DNA of 64,000 nucleotides from Adiantum capillus-veneris (GCA_014529385.2 CM043971.1:86070840-86134839); one strand, 5' to 3'; shown: positions 44,381 to 57,530, counted from the first letter of the stretch. The notes: generated by a model not told the origin, from the sequence alone. Program-made: numbers and translations.

Positions 44381-45400
44381 TTAGTCCAATTTAAGTTCTC
44401 CTGGTTGAGCTAGAACACACCCAATAGCAAAGTTTGATACATCAATATGCACATGGAAAATTACATTCCAATCGGGCACTCGTAGGATGGGAGCACTTGT
44501 CAAGGCCTTTTTTAATAACTCATAAGCATGGTCACACTCCGCGGTCCAGTGGAACTCAATAAGAAGCTTGTACAATGGGCGAGCTATCTCGGCAAAGTTT
44601 AAAATAAACCGTCGGTAATAACCAACATGGCTCATGAACCTTTCAACTCCTTTATAATTTGTAGGTGGTGAAAAATTGAAAATAAACCATCGGTAATAAC
44701 CAACATGGCTTATGAACCTTTGAACTCCTTTATAGTTTGCAGGTGGTGAAAAATTGGAAATGGATTTAATTTTTCTCTCATCTGAGGAAATCCCATTTTT
44801 GGGCACTATATGCCCTAAAATGACTCCATGTTTAATCCAAAATTGGCATTTGAAAGGGTTTAATGAGATGCGATACAATCTGCACTTTTCAAACACTTTT
44901 CGTAAGCATGATAGATGTTCTTTCCCAGAAGATTAGACACAAAGGTCATGTAAGAAAGCTTCGCAAAAATCCCTCAAATATTCTCTAAAAGTAGTGTTTA
45001 TTAATCTTAGGAAGGTAGCAGGGGCATTGGTTAAGCCAAAAGCCATAACATAGAATGCGAACACTCCAAACTCGGTTATAAAAGCAGTTTGATCTTGGTC
45101 CTCTAGTGCAATTGTGTGTTGCACCACGAAAGGTGGAACACCTTTCATATCATAATATGTCCAAGAAAATATATCCTTGAATTCCTTGAGAAGCTCCTTA
45201 AGTACATATTCCTCAGTCTCTATTAGATCTTGGGCAATGAAAACAGGTTTGAACTCCTCACCTGGGTCTGCTATCATAGACTCCTCACCTGGGTCTACCA
45301 TAATAGACTCCATTACTTCCATCGATAGGTGTTCTCTGGGCCTATGTATACACAACCTTATGCTCCTCCGTGGTGTAGGATTTGAAATGCTCAGGTGCAA
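44381..45400 (-). pseudogene. G3 reverse transcriptase, internally deleted, with a 78-bp duplication
   Basis: 45400-44933: the pre-RT DIFSWTYYDMKGVPP and VQHTIAL run straight into AFITEFGVFAFYVMAFGLTNAPATF, skipping about 100 residues of fingers/palm. The catalytic site reads FLHDL where Y/F-x-D-D is expected. 44896-44381: GHIVPKNGI, a duplicated block (44603-44758; period 78 bp, 26 codons, in frame) bearing SHVGYYRWFI and SHVGYYRRFI, then PLYKLL and the RNase H start. The deletion differs in position from that of G1. Confidence 0.82.
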
Positions 45401-46163
45401 GATGTAAATCTGTGGGGTCTTGTTGTTCTGTGGACTGTGATTTCTCTTCCGCTTCCTTTTGTTCTTGAGATAGCTCTTGATTTTGTCGTCTCCTTACAGT
45501 ACGGCTCAACTTTGGCTTCTCTCTAGCTTCTAGTTGTGCGATGTCAATGGGTTGTTGACTGCACCACATGAAATTTGAAGTATTTCACCCCAATTATTTA
45601 CCAACTTTCGATGAGCATCGCATGCCTCCACATAATTAAGCCATCTTGCTGTAGATTTCTTTTCATTTATCCTATCATGCAAATTTGCTCGATATCATCG
45701 CCTCTTATATCTCTTACTTCTCTTGTTTAATTTTTTATTACGACCTTCCTCCAGTGAAGAGTCACTAGATGAACCGCTACTCGTGTCTTCTCCTCTCTTG
45801 GATAGATTGTCAATTAAGGAACCGTTGGGCTCTGTATGGTTCATTTCCATATTTTCACCAATATTCAATTCAAATTCTTTGTCCTTAGAGTCGGTTTCAA
45901 CTGATGATCCAGAATCCGAAGCATGTGAGCTATAATCTTTTGTGACGCTACTAGTTCCAATGTCAGTTAAGCCTTCATCAAGTCGGTCATCAAAATCTAT
46001 ATGCATTGCTCCTATCATATTTAAATGTACAAGTTGTGGCACTTCGTCCCCCTCAGGTGTTACCCAGGTTGTCCCTCTATTTCACCAAGTGTCTATGGTT
46101 GCCCCTAGGTGGACCCAATCCACGTTGTTAGAATCAGCCATTCCACGTAGAACATCCATATAA
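45401..46163 (-). pseudogene. G3 acidic linker between protease and RT
   Basis: 46042-45695 is Asp/Glu/Ser-rich and ends in a basic KRSKRYKRR. 45569-45342 is Gln/Glu/Arg-rich. No domain. It occupies the same place as the 13996-14580 linker of G1. Confidence 0.5.
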
Positions 46164-46299
46164 GGGGGAACCTTCTCCAACATCAGTGTCCTTTTTACAC
46201 GTGTAACAATACTGCAATGGGTCCGAGTGAATTGTGGTGTCAGATCGATGGTTGATTATAAATCTGTTTCCTAGAGGATGTGCTTGACTAGTCACAAGA

Positions 46300-46864
46300 T
46301 CAACTCAAATGACAGAGTCTTGGAATTGTAAGTAGACATGGTTTTTAGACCAGTCATGCACCATTTTTTCTTCCTTCATGAAAGGGCATCCTAAGATCAT
46401 CTCAGATGACATAGTGTGCTTGGAAAAATCCATAACAATGAAGGTATGCCTTATTTTGTGTCTACGGACCTTGATCTTGAGATCTTATAGCATCCCAATA
46501 GGTTTAACAATAGTCCCATTGACCATCTTTACCACTATGTTTGTAGTCCCAAGGTGAGGTCTTCCCATAGATTCCCAGCAGTTTTTAGTTACAATGCTAA
46601 CCCCAGCGCCACCATCAAGGATTCCCTTCATAGTTAATCCCTCGGTAGTGATTGGTATGGTCGCATTGGATTCATCACCTTCAAAGTATTGTCCCAACTT
46701 GTTAATAGGTATTTTAACAACAAAGTTCTCATCTAGGTTGGTGGGTTGTGGATCTAAGTGTTCCTAGACTCTATTGGCACCTCCCTAGCTTCATCCATCT
46801 GTGAAAATTGTGGTAGCCCGACTTTCAGTTCTCCATTGAGGGAAGCTTGAAGAGCTAATCCCTC
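46300..46864 (-). pseudogene. G3 protease (first retropepsin), 5' end cut
   Basis: 46697-46485 holds ATIPITTEGL, then GILDGGAGVSIVTK (active-site D-G-G in place of D-S-G, about 46595-46620). After a stop come RHTFIVMDFSKHTM and MILGCPFMKEE, the closing conserved block. Gag-end sequence continues to 46864, where the C2 LTR edge begins. This is the ordinary pol protease; the second protease-like ORF is 4 kb downstream. Confidence 0.7.
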
Positions 46865-47064
46865 TGTAAAACATTCTCTCCAACAAGAAGGGAGTACGCG
46901 GTGTGAGTGGAGTGAGAGGGCAAAGAAGAGCATACACGGAGTGTTGGTCGAGCTCTTAGTGAGGATTAGAATGACCTCACTACTCCTTATTGTTCTATGT
47001 GACCAAAAGAATAGATAAGGTTAGTGCAATCAATGTGATGGGGGTCTGGCTAGTTGCAACATAC
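46865..47064 (-). repeat. C2 putative 3' LTR
   Basis: On the - strand this begins TGTATGTTGCAACTAGCC and ends GAATGTTTTACA, about 200 bp, right after the end of copia RNase H. No second copy was found, so boundaries rest on TG...CA ends and position only. Confidence 0.4.
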
Positions 47065-47095
47065 ATCTGTACAACCATGAAGCAATCCTATGGCT

Positions 47096-48303
47096 TCACC
47101 CTACACCCATCATCTCCATGCAATGTTCAAAATTCTTAGAGGGTAGGCTCTTCGTGAGAGCATCTTGAGGGTTGTTGTTCGTATGAATCTTGACTAGCTC
47201 AATGTGCTTGCTAGCCGATATGTCTTGTATCTCATGATAACGGACTTCTATGTGTTTTGACTTGGAGTGAAACAAAGGGTTCTTTGCTAACACAATTGCA
47301 CTATGACTATCACAATGCAACACTAAAGTTTGAGTAATGCAAATATCTCCCACTAAACGACCTAACCCTAAGCTTCTTTGTTAGCGTCAAAAATTGTCAC
47401 ATACTCTACCTCTATGGCAAAATATGACGTACAATTTTGAAGACATGATCTCCATGACACAGTGCTCTAGAAAATAGGAAAACATAGCACAATGCTCTTT
47501 GACTATCCACACAACTTGCATAATCCACACTTGTGTAACACACAATGGATGCATCACTATTCCCAAAGTGTAAGGTAGTACCTCTCAAGTAACTAAAAAT
47601 ATGTTTCATTGCTTTTTGCCAAGGTTTTCCATAAAGAAACTAACCACTCCCACTACAAATTCAATGTCAGGTCTCATGGCTACCATGGCATATATGAGAC
47701 TGCCAACTGCAGAAGAATATAGCAGCTTGACCACCTCTACTTTCTCAGCATCAGACTTGGGATCATCATTCTTGCTAAGTTTTTTGTATGCCTGCATTGG
47801 GGTACTCAATGTAGCCTTCCCCCTTACATATTGAAACATTGCAAGACCTTGTGAATATACCAAGATCTTAGTTAGCCTTGGCACATGTCTAACACCTTGA
47901 AGCATGAACTCAATACCATTATGCATACACAAGTTCATATCTCCAATTCCACATATCTCAAGATGATGAGAATTACCCAGCTTAACTGAACCATGTGTAG
48001 AAGCATAACTAGAGAACCACTCCTTTTGAGGAGTAACATGAAAAATTGTAGCTTGATTCAATGATCCCATTCTGCAAATAGCAATTGTCAAGAGCTAATA
48101 CTGCTTCTAGAATCAAATCAAAAGTGAACATTAGTACATTTGATGAATGTGGCTCGTCAAGAATAACATCAAACATGTGGAGACTCAATGACATTGAGCT
48201 CCTCTATCTTGACATTGCTTTTAGGAGGTGCAGACTTACAACAATGGATTCACCCTTTTCTATTTGCAACAAATAACAATCTTTCTTCATGTGTTCTTTC
48301 TTG
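47096..48303 (-). pseudogene. C2 protease joined to RT end, and RNase H
   Basis: 48303-48270 holds the second half of a gag CCHC knuckle. 48091-47606 begins near the protease end (HVTPQKEWFSSY, LRHVPRLTK-like), then jumps to the RT C-terminus (LYSSAVGSLIYAMVAMRPDIEFVVGVVS). 47609-47412 and 47353-47096 carry RNase H (LHCDSHSAIVLAKNP, SKHIEVRYHEI). The deletion took the rest of protease, all integrase and most RT. The frame is also broken by stops. Confidence 0.82.
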
Positions 48304-49498
48304 TGTAACATTTAATGGCCTAGTAACTTGTGTGTAGCGGAAAATAACATGAACATAGTGAGTATTTCATTAGAATAGGTTCCTAATGAGCATAACAAGA
48401 GTGCTTGGGTGGAGAGAGCAACTAACAGCATAACACCTAGTTAGATAGCATGAACAATACTTCAAAAGAGAGAGAAATTAAGCTATTGACAACAGTTGAG
48501 GACCGGATTTTCATGGAGCCGGTCCCCCCTCCAAAAGGCTTTATATTATAGATTTCTCTCATTAAGAGAGACATTTTACAATACAATCCTTTGTGTTCCT
48601 TCAATACTAGCTAGTGCAATGAAGATGGGAGCTTCAAGCACTAAGAAAAACACTTATTAAACACAACATCAATTCCCTCACGGTCTCAGACCCAAGACCT
48701 CACACACCTTCGAAGATAGTGAGAGCTAGCGGGGTATGAGAGTAGATTGAGACGAAGAAGGAGTAGTCTTACGAGAAAGATGTACATCTCCTCACATAAT
48801 CACTCATATTAGTATAGCATAGCTTAGTAATTAGCATGGTAGAGGAGATGAGCATGCATTGAAGATTGGCTCTTGGTTGGATTTGCATCACAAAGCCAAG
48901 AGTTGTTGGTGTAGGCCTCCCTTCTCACAAGCTTGGAGTAGGTGATAAGCTTTCCATTAAATCTTGAGAAGGAGAGAGAGAGTCTTCTTGCTTCACACAT
49001 GAGCTATTGTGGAGTGTGTGGAATAATGCCTTTGAAAATTCTTTCCCGCCTCTCTCTTGGTCGACCCCTCTTGCTATTTGCTCATGCTACCACCCCATTG
49101 GACCTCTCTAGGCTTAGCCAATAGGATTTAAGGAGCATAAGTGATAGCCTTATGACATGTGTCCCCCTTTCCCCTTTTGTGAGAGCTTTAGATGATTAAT
49201 TAATGCAACTAAACTCTCATTGGACCCCTTTGTCTCCTGGCCAATAGGAATCAGGCAAGCCATTGGGCTGCTGAATGCTCATTGGACCCCTTGGGAGATT
49301 GTCCAATAGTCTTCTAGAGAGCTTAATTCTTATTGGTTCTTTTATTAAGTGTTTTAATATTAATTAAAGTAGATTTACTCTAGCCTTATTCTCATTGGTC
49401 CACCTCCATGGCCATCCAATAGGATTTGAGTACACCTTGTTGGCATGTGGGCTAGGGAGCTGACATGTGTCCCTCATTCCCTTTGTGTAAAGGAGGCT

Positions 49499-49543
<45 letters not shown>

Positions 49544-49914
49544 CTCTCTCATCCCCTACTTGCAAGGCTCGCCCCCTCCTATGTAGGAACTATGAAGATT
49601 TTTTGTACACACACACACACACACACACAAAGCATCCAATTTTTATAAGCGTTGACCTTGGACACAACCTTTGATTTTTGGAAGTCTTAATGGGCTTAAC
49701 CTTAGGGTATTTAAAGCCCATTCTTGCACCTTGATCTTTTGCAGATGGCCCCCCCCTTTGGATCCCTATTTTTCCTCCTTTGGATCCCTACTGTGGCCGG
49801 TTTGCCAGCTTAACCAATATTCTAGCTTTTTCTCCCCTGGCACTTCCCCATATTAAATGATAAGTTTAACTTGAGAAAATCATTTAGGAGAATTAGATAT
49901 TAGTTATTATGACA
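48304..49914 (-). repeat. G5 3' LTR
   Basis: 1,611 bp, TGTAACATTT...TTATGACA on +. It holds a (GT)n tract (about 49499-49541) and, about 65 bp on, an (AC)n tract (49607-49629). Matches 52506-54200. Confidence 0.93.
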
Positions 49915-49930
49915 TTACCTCTTTCTTGAA
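49915..49930 (-). promoter_or_regulatory. G5 polypurine tract
   Basis: On the - strand this reads CAAGAAAGAGGTAA directly before the LTR start TGTCATAATAAC. Confidence 0.7.
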
Positions 49931-50330
49931 ATCATAGTCGTCCTCGACTATGGGGTAGAGAAGATAAAGCCTATTCATTAGTCCTTTTTCTAGCGGGTAG
50001 AGGATCCCTATGTTACCCTACGACATCGTTCCAAAATGGATGACTAGTCCATTTGGCGCTTGAGAGCCTAAGCTGCCGCAAGCATGTCTGCACATTAGTC
50101 CTATCAATCTTCCATAGTAGAGTGACAAGCTCTACTTTGTGTTTGGGAGACGTCGTCTGTGCAAACTTGATCTAAGCATGCATACTACTTCACAGTTGTG
50201 CACAATAAATAAAAAGAGAGTCTTATAAGACAAAAACTTTGTTCATTTTAAACATTTGTACATTTGCTTACTCTAGGGAAGAATTGTAAGCATTGAAAAG
50301 GTTTAGGTTATCCTTTAATTGTATGCCTTG
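49931..50330. other. G5 3' untranslated stretch
   Basis: Between the end of the chromodomain frame and the PPT. No gene seen. Confidence 0.4.
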
Positions 50331-50902
50331 AATCCATCTAGAATCTCAAAAGGATAATTCTTAAACTTAATAAGATATCGTCAGATAGTCTTACCGCCTC
50401 TTAGTACCTTGTCTTCATGTCGGAGAATGGACTCGGACTGCAACACCTCTTCTTGGTCCTTGATTTTCGGTGGGTCTTCAATAGTTGGTTCTTGAGGTGG
50501 CTCTCCTTTGTAAGGCTTTTGTAGGCTCACATGGAAAGCATTGTGTATGAGCCAATGGCTGGGAAACTTAAGTTGGTAGGCCATCATTGATTGGTCTAAG
50601 AATCTGGAAGGGACCATAGTACCTTTTTGCTAACTTAGCATAGTACTTTTGGTGTCCCGTAGGATTCTTGCCCATCGTGTGCCTTAATCGAGCCTTGGAA
50701 AATTCTAATAAGAGCCAATCAGTTTCTTTAAAGGCTTGAGCTCATTTGTGCTTATCAGCAGCAGCCTTTTGCCTTTGCTGTGAGATAGAGATAACATCCT
50801 TAATCTTTTGGAAAGATTCTTGTAAGTCTCGGCTATACTCATCTGCAACGAAGATCTTCCCATGTACCTTAAGTAGTAGGGGACTTTTTGATCTTCCCTC
50901 AA
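50331..50902 (-). pseudogene. G5 integrase C-terminus and chromodomain
   Basis: In - sense: a linker (VHGKIFVADEYSRDLQESF), a KRYYGPFQI-type GPY/F block near 50620, FPSHWLIHNAFHVSLQKPY, then a chromodomain (ESILRHEDKVLRGGKTI, stop, RYLIKFKNYP; about 50440-50340). Chromodomains direct chromovirus integration by binding histone marks or centromeric chromatin. At least three stops break it. Confidence 0.82.
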
Positions 50903-50921
50903 TTACCTCAAAAGGTGCTTT

Positions 50922-52088
50922 TCATGTGGAAGTATGTACAATGTTATTGTAGTCATACTCCACTAAGGGTAAGTACTTTTCCCATTGGGATTTTTGATCT
51001 ACTTCCGTTACATAGGCTTTTAGTAGATCAAGAATTGTTAGGTTAGATATTTCACTTTGGCCATCCGTTTGTGGGTGATAGGCCGAAGAGAAGTTTAGCC
51101 TTGTCCCTAAATTCTCAAAGAGACCCTTCCAAAAATTACTGGTCATTCTAGGATCTCTATCCGACACTATGGACATTGGCAAGCCATGGTACTTGAAGAT
51201 TTGTGAAATGAAGAGGGTTGCCATTTGATGGGATTTGATAGTTTTTTTGAGAGGTATAAAATGAGCTTGTTTACTGAACCTGTCTACTATCATCCATATT
51301 CCTGTATTCCCATGGATAGACTTAGGCAATCCAAAGATAAAATCCATGGATATGCTCTCCCATGGTGAATTAGGGATTGGCAAAGATTGGCCTCTTCTTA
51401 TCAATGGTTCAAAAATTTCACCATCACTTTCTTCAGAAGATGAAGAATTTGAGGAAGATGGAGAAGAGGGTGACCTCTTTCTCGCCTTTTTCTTACCTTG
51501 AGCTTCTTTGTCTACACCATCACTTTCATAAGAGGAAGAGGATGAAGAAGATGGAAAAGAGGGTGTCCTCTTTCTCTCCTTTTTCTTCTCTTGCTTTTTG
51601 TCATCCCTCTTTGAATTATGGTGTGGAGAAGTGTGCGATGGTCTTCTCCGTTTAGGAAGTGATGGAGAGTGTTTAGCCCGCCTTCTTCGTGGAGCCATCT
51701 CCGCTGAGGTGGCAAGAGACTCACTTCTTTCGTGTTCCTTCGGTGGGGGCTCTTGAGTTCTCCATTGAGAAGGAGATGCATCATCAAGAAGCAAATCTTT
51801 GAGCCCTTCGTATGGATCCTCTTCTTCTTCACGAATCGGAGAGAGGCCTCTCTTGGGAGTCTCCCAAGGAGGCTTCCTAGGTACTCTCTCATCATGGTGG
51901 GGAGCTTGGAGAATCCCATGAGCACGGAGCTGCCGTTGCACTTCACTTTGGAGGGATGGATTGCCCATGGCTTGTTGAAGCCTAGAAACAAGGTAGTTAA
52001 CAAGCATAGGGGCATCATTAGTAGCCTGCTCATTAGCAAAATCAAAGTTATCAACATTAATTTCACTTTCTTTACTATTGTCAGTCAT
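50922..52088 (-). CDS. G5 chimeric gag-integrase ORF (388 codons)
   Basis: One open frame from ATG 52088. Residues 1-100 are a gag-like N-terminus; about 125-225 is an Arg/Ser/Lys-rich region with two similar halves (KKKERKRTPSFPSSSSSSS and KKKARKRSPSSPSSSNSSSS); from about 235 on is an integrase core. That core holds Asp in MDFIFGLPKS, Asp in VSDRDPRMTS and Glu in TDGQSEISN, so the catalytic triad is kept although its zinc module is absent. Protease, RT, RNase H and the rest of gag are deleted at the junction, which stays in frame. It ends at a stop near 50922. Not an autonomous element. Confidence 0.85.
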   Translation of the reverse strand: MTDNSKESEINVDNFDFANEQATNDAPMLVNYLVSRLQQAMGNPSLQSEVQRQLRAHGILQAPHHDERVPRKPPWETPKRGLSPIREEEEDPYEGLKDLLLDDASPSQWRTQEPPPKEHERSESLATSAEMAPRRRRAKHSPSLPKRRRPSHTSPHHNSKRDDKKQEKKKERKRTPSFPSSSSSSSYESDGVDKEAQGKKKARKRSPSSPSSSNSSSSEESDGEIFEPLIRRGQSLPIPNSPWESISMDFIFGLPKSIHGNTGIWMIVDRFSKQAHFIPLKKTIKSHQMATLFISQIFKYHGLPMSIVSDRDPRMTSNFWKGLFENLGTRLNFSSAYHPQTDGQSEISNLTILDLLKAYVTEVDQKSQWEKYLPLVEYDYNNIVHTST

Positions 52089-52493
52089 TCTAACAACTTT
52101 TAGGTGTAAACTTTTTAAGTTTACTTTGGCACTTCAAGCCCTAGTTGCTACTCCTCTTTACCCCTTTAGAGAAAGCACTCAAGCTATTGTACCCGTGGCT
52201 CAAATACCATTAATTGCAAGGAATAGAAGAGAGGGTCGTTCAACACCAAAATAGAATCGGCTCCTCTCAAGCTTCTAATAGCTCAATAATGGTTAAGCCG
52301 TAGGTAAGCCCCGTAGGAATCCACTATTAAGACCATAGCGCTCGATGGAGATGCCCCGTTATCTGCATGAAGGCAGGCGCACTGCAAGGTTGAAAAATTC
52401 CTATTCTACTCACTCAATTGAAATTAATAATAAAAACCATTTATAGCTAGCTTAAGGACCTCTCTTCTTGAGCAAGAAAAGAGAAACCTTGTG
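52089..52493. other. G5 leader
   Basis: Between the PBS and the gag start in - sense. No gene; no motif recognised. Confidence 0.4.
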
Positions 52494-52505
52494 CTCTGAT
52501 ACTAA
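52494..52505 (-). promoter_or_regulatory. G5 primer-binding site
   Basis: On the - strand, TAGTATCAGAGC directly follows the LTR end GTGACA, one base from the initiator-Met site TGGTATCAGAGC. Confidence 0.8.
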
Positions 52506-54200
<1,695 letters not shown>

Positions 54201-54876
54201 TCTTGTGACAATGGTAGCATTCAATGCTCCTTGTGTCACGTCCATGACTCTTGCTATGCACATACTTGCAATCCTAAGAATGACCATGACCTCTTTGCCA
54301 TTGATGGTTTTTCTAGCTACTTTCACAAGCCATCTATGCATCACCATGCCCACTAGTGTCAAGAGATTGATGTCAAATCTCTTCTATGAGCAAAGCACTA
54401 GTAACATTACTGAAAACAAGCTTTCCTTGAGGGGGTAGAGTTACTAATGGTAGTGTTAAACGTATCCCATGATGCAAGCAAAGAGCATAGCAAGAAAATG
54501 GTTTTATTTCATCATCAAAATTAAGCCCTTTAGAAGTCAACCGTGTGAAAATACTATTGAACTCGTTCAAATTGACACTGCTAACTCTATCTTCTCTCTT
54601 CTTTAAAATCTTGTAGCCAAGCATCCAGTCTTGAATCATATGAATCTGAGGAGACTGAAATCTGATGTGCCTCCACTGCTTTCTTATGCTCTTCAGCTCT
54701 CTTTGCAATCCTTTTTGCTCTAATTCATTGAGCTTCCTCCATGGATCTTTGTACTTGCATTTTTGAAATGTGCTCCTCTTGCTATGGTTTCTTCTTGACA
54801 AGGGGAATCTGTATTTCTTCTCCTCCAATTGTTTGGTATTGTGAATGAATATCTTCTTTTCTTCTAATATCTCCAT
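54201..54876 (-). pseudogene. gag: C2 gag remnant
   Basis: 54575-54373 holds VNLNEFNSIFTRLTSKGLNFDDEI and later ALLIEEI, the C-terminal half of a copia gag. Just left, 54240-54201 encodes the first half of a CCHC knuckle (CYHC) cut by G5; the second half (His, Cys) resumes at 48298. Upstream of about 54575 the open frame is charged and helical and does not look like copia gag; it may belong to another element. Confidence 0.72.
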
Positions 54877-55850
54877 GGAGCTCTATGTCTGACTCCATGG
54901 CTTTGCTATTTAAGGTAGGTACTTTTCAACTTGAGCCGTGCATCTTTCTTTCTGTTGGAGTTGTCAAAGCACTCCTTACTTCTTGGACACTATGCTTTGA
55001 CGTTTGTAATGAGTCTAGCTAGGAGTCCACTTCAGGGAGGTCATCAATCATCCCAAGGGCTTGGTATGCTATGTGGGTGAGCATCCAACATTCATCTAAA
55101 TTTTGTTCTTCTCGTTGAAATTGAGGTTATCTTTGACCAAATTCTCCAAAATGTAATTTCCCAATTTGCATTTGATGATGCAAAACTCTGATAAGACAAT
55201 GGCCATCATTAATGCTAGATACAACTTGGTGTACCTGAGTGGCTTTTGCACTTTGACGTGCTGACAAATTAGTCATAATGGAAGCTTTATTTCTGCATAG
55301 ATCCTTATAGGTGAGCTTGTGGCTCTACTACTTGACAAACTCCTTGTCATTGTCGATTGCCTTTGTCTTTAAAAGGCAAAATGTGGTGGCTAGTAGGTAA
55401 GTGAAGTGCCTAGCAGATGATCTCGTTAGCTATCTTTACTTGCAATGTTGCCCCATATTTGTGTGTAAGAGTTGCCTCTCCATTGTATTGGATTCTTGAC
55501 ATCAACTCATGTGCTCTTTGAAAGTTTGTGCCCCATGGTGGCAGGCAAAAAAAAACTATCCAACTGCAAGCATCAGGCACCATCAATCACTTCAAGCTTT
55601 TGGTGTAGTGTCCATAGCTCTTTGGGAAATATAGTTGCCTTGACCTTGGTTCCATCTGTAGCCTATAACATTTGTTCCATTTGTTGATATTTGTTCCAAG
55701 TATTTGTCTTTGACATGTGCCTTTTCATTGGATGAGATGTCTATGACCTCATAAAGTGCAGCTCCCCATTCCTTTGTTGCATATCTGTGAGGAATCTTGC
55801 TAACAAAAAGTATCATTTTACTGCCAAGAATTTGGTCGCAAACTTGTCAA
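54877..55850 (-). other. Decayed coding remnants, origin uncertain
   Basis: 55816-55592 is a 74-codon open stretch on -, followed by short in-phase pieces in changing frames (around 55300: KASIMTNLSARQSAKATQ). No family recognised. Position between array 3 and C2 would suit the ORF0/gag region of G3 if C2 inserted into G3. A weak likeness to G1 ORF0 is the only sequence support. Confidence 0.3.
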
Positions 55851-56001
55851 AAAAAATTCTTTAGCACAAATTTGACCATAAATTGAAAATTGAGCATAAT
55901 TGAAGTGAATGTGATTCAAATTTGACCAAACTTCACCAATGTGTCTAAAATAACTACAGACACTAGAGAGAATTGGTTTAGGTGAATTGTGAGCTAGAGG
56001 T

Positions 56002-57238
56002 ACATGGATTAAGATCCATTTTTGGAAGCCAAATTAGTTTTTCTTGGTACCATCATGTTTAGCATGATTAATAGATGTTATGGTAGCAATTTTTTTGGGT
56101 TTGGATCTTTGGTTTGCACATCAAGTCAATTGTTTGCATTTTTCCACAGACTTGGATAATTTTGGGATTTTCACAAAGATTTTTGTATCCAAATGCCTTG
56201 AAACTTTGGGGTTATACTATAAATGGCATGTGGGTCAAGATGGCTAGGTGTTGGTTCAGACATCTGGAGAGGTACATGAATTGCGATGTTTGGTCATAGA
56301 ATAGGCTAAGAATTGGGGAATGTGTCATAATAACTAATCCTAGCACACCAATGAAATATTTTCAAATTCAAATCAAAATTTACTAAGTTAATCCAAATTC
56401 TAGACTTGTGGCCATATTTTCCCAACTTTTAACAAAACTGATATTTGAAGAAATCATGTGGTTATTTGTTGGTGTTAGTTTTCCTTGATCTGATCCTTCG
56501 ATGATGAAGAACACATGTATGACCATTTGTTTGTCAATTCTCACCACAATCTAACTCTGATGGACCCTTCTACCAATGATGTCAAGTTTCACACCCTTAT
56601 CAAGCACTTTTTGGAAACCTTTTGACTCTGTAAGTCATATGAATGCTTCCAAAGTCCTAAGCTCCAAGTTTTTCTCAAAAACCCTATTTTTTGGTGCTTG
56701 GAGACTTTGAAGGTACACTTTCTTAAATCTTGGCCAAACTTGTAGATTTCTCTAAAAATATTGGTGCTTCTGGACTATAGGTACACTAAGCTTACTTGTG
56801 GACCTGATTCTGGGATGCAATGGCATTTGGGGGTATGGATCACGATCCATGTTCCAAATCCAAATGATAAAAATTGTGTGGAATAGCTTCTTGGCGTGTT
56901 TCCACAATGATTGGGCCTCAACTTTTTGGGTTTTACACAAATTCTCCTTGCTTTGGGTCAAAAAGACCATTTGGACTCTTTGTGAAAAATTTAGAGTTTT
57001 TAGGACAAATGTTGTCCAAATTCAACCACATTTTAGGAGAGGCCTCCCAAAGCTATGCTCGAACTGTTGGTAGATTTTGCCCTAATTTTGAGAAAGTTCA
57101 GGACATGGTTTGTGATCCATGCTTGAACTCGTTTTTCCACTATTTTTTTGTAGTGCAATGGTGCAGGTTGGGGCCATCTCTTATAGAATCCTTTGGAAGT
57201 TTGGGTGCCTGGGAACATGGATCACAATCCATGTTCCC
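56002..57238. repeat. Palindrome array 3 (270-280 bp period, different core)
   Basis: Imperfect palindromes built on CATGGATCAC/ATCCATG occur at 56002-56019, 56273-56291 (weak), 56834-56853, 57103-57122 and 57211-57238 (28 bp, GGGAACATGGATC... and its mirror). Spacings are 271, about 561 (two units), 269 and about 110 bp. The period and the surrounding text style match arrays 1 and 2, but the palindromic core is different. Confidence 0.65.
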
Positions 57239-57527
57239 ACCACTAAACTAAAACTTGGTCACATGGTCCTGAAGTATCTATCTTTTGGAGTGTTTTGCCC
57301 AATTCTTTTTGGATTTGGATCACCTTTGATCCTCCTACTAGCACTCAGTTTCTTGCAAAAAATCTAGTTTGATTTTGTTGGCTGTGATCTTTTTTGTTTT
57401 TTTTGTGTTATGTTGACCACATAGAGATATTGAGTAAGATATGTGGATCGTCATACCTACCGAATCTGGTGAAGACTGGTGTCCTTTGGTAGCTTGTAGC
57501 ACTAGGCAAAAAAGTGGTGCATGCTCT

Positions 57528-57530
<3 letters not shown>
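57239..57530. other. Unassigned, right of array 3
   Basis: T-rich non-coding sequence; no LTR edge or PBS could be recognised here. Confidence 0.3.

Larger units (their letters stand above)
41721..46864 (-). mobile_element. Ty3/gypsy element G3 (decayed relative of G1)
   Basis: On the - strand: protease (46700-46440), acidic linker, RT (45400-44381), RNase H (44248-43949), integrase (43920-42890) and an extra protease-like ORF (42720-41721), the same order as G1. No LTRs can be assigned to it. Its 5' end is cut at 46864 by copia C2. Upstream parts may lie beyond C2, at about 54575-57300. The RT lacks an internal piece and the integrase Glu is lost. Confidence 0.8.
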
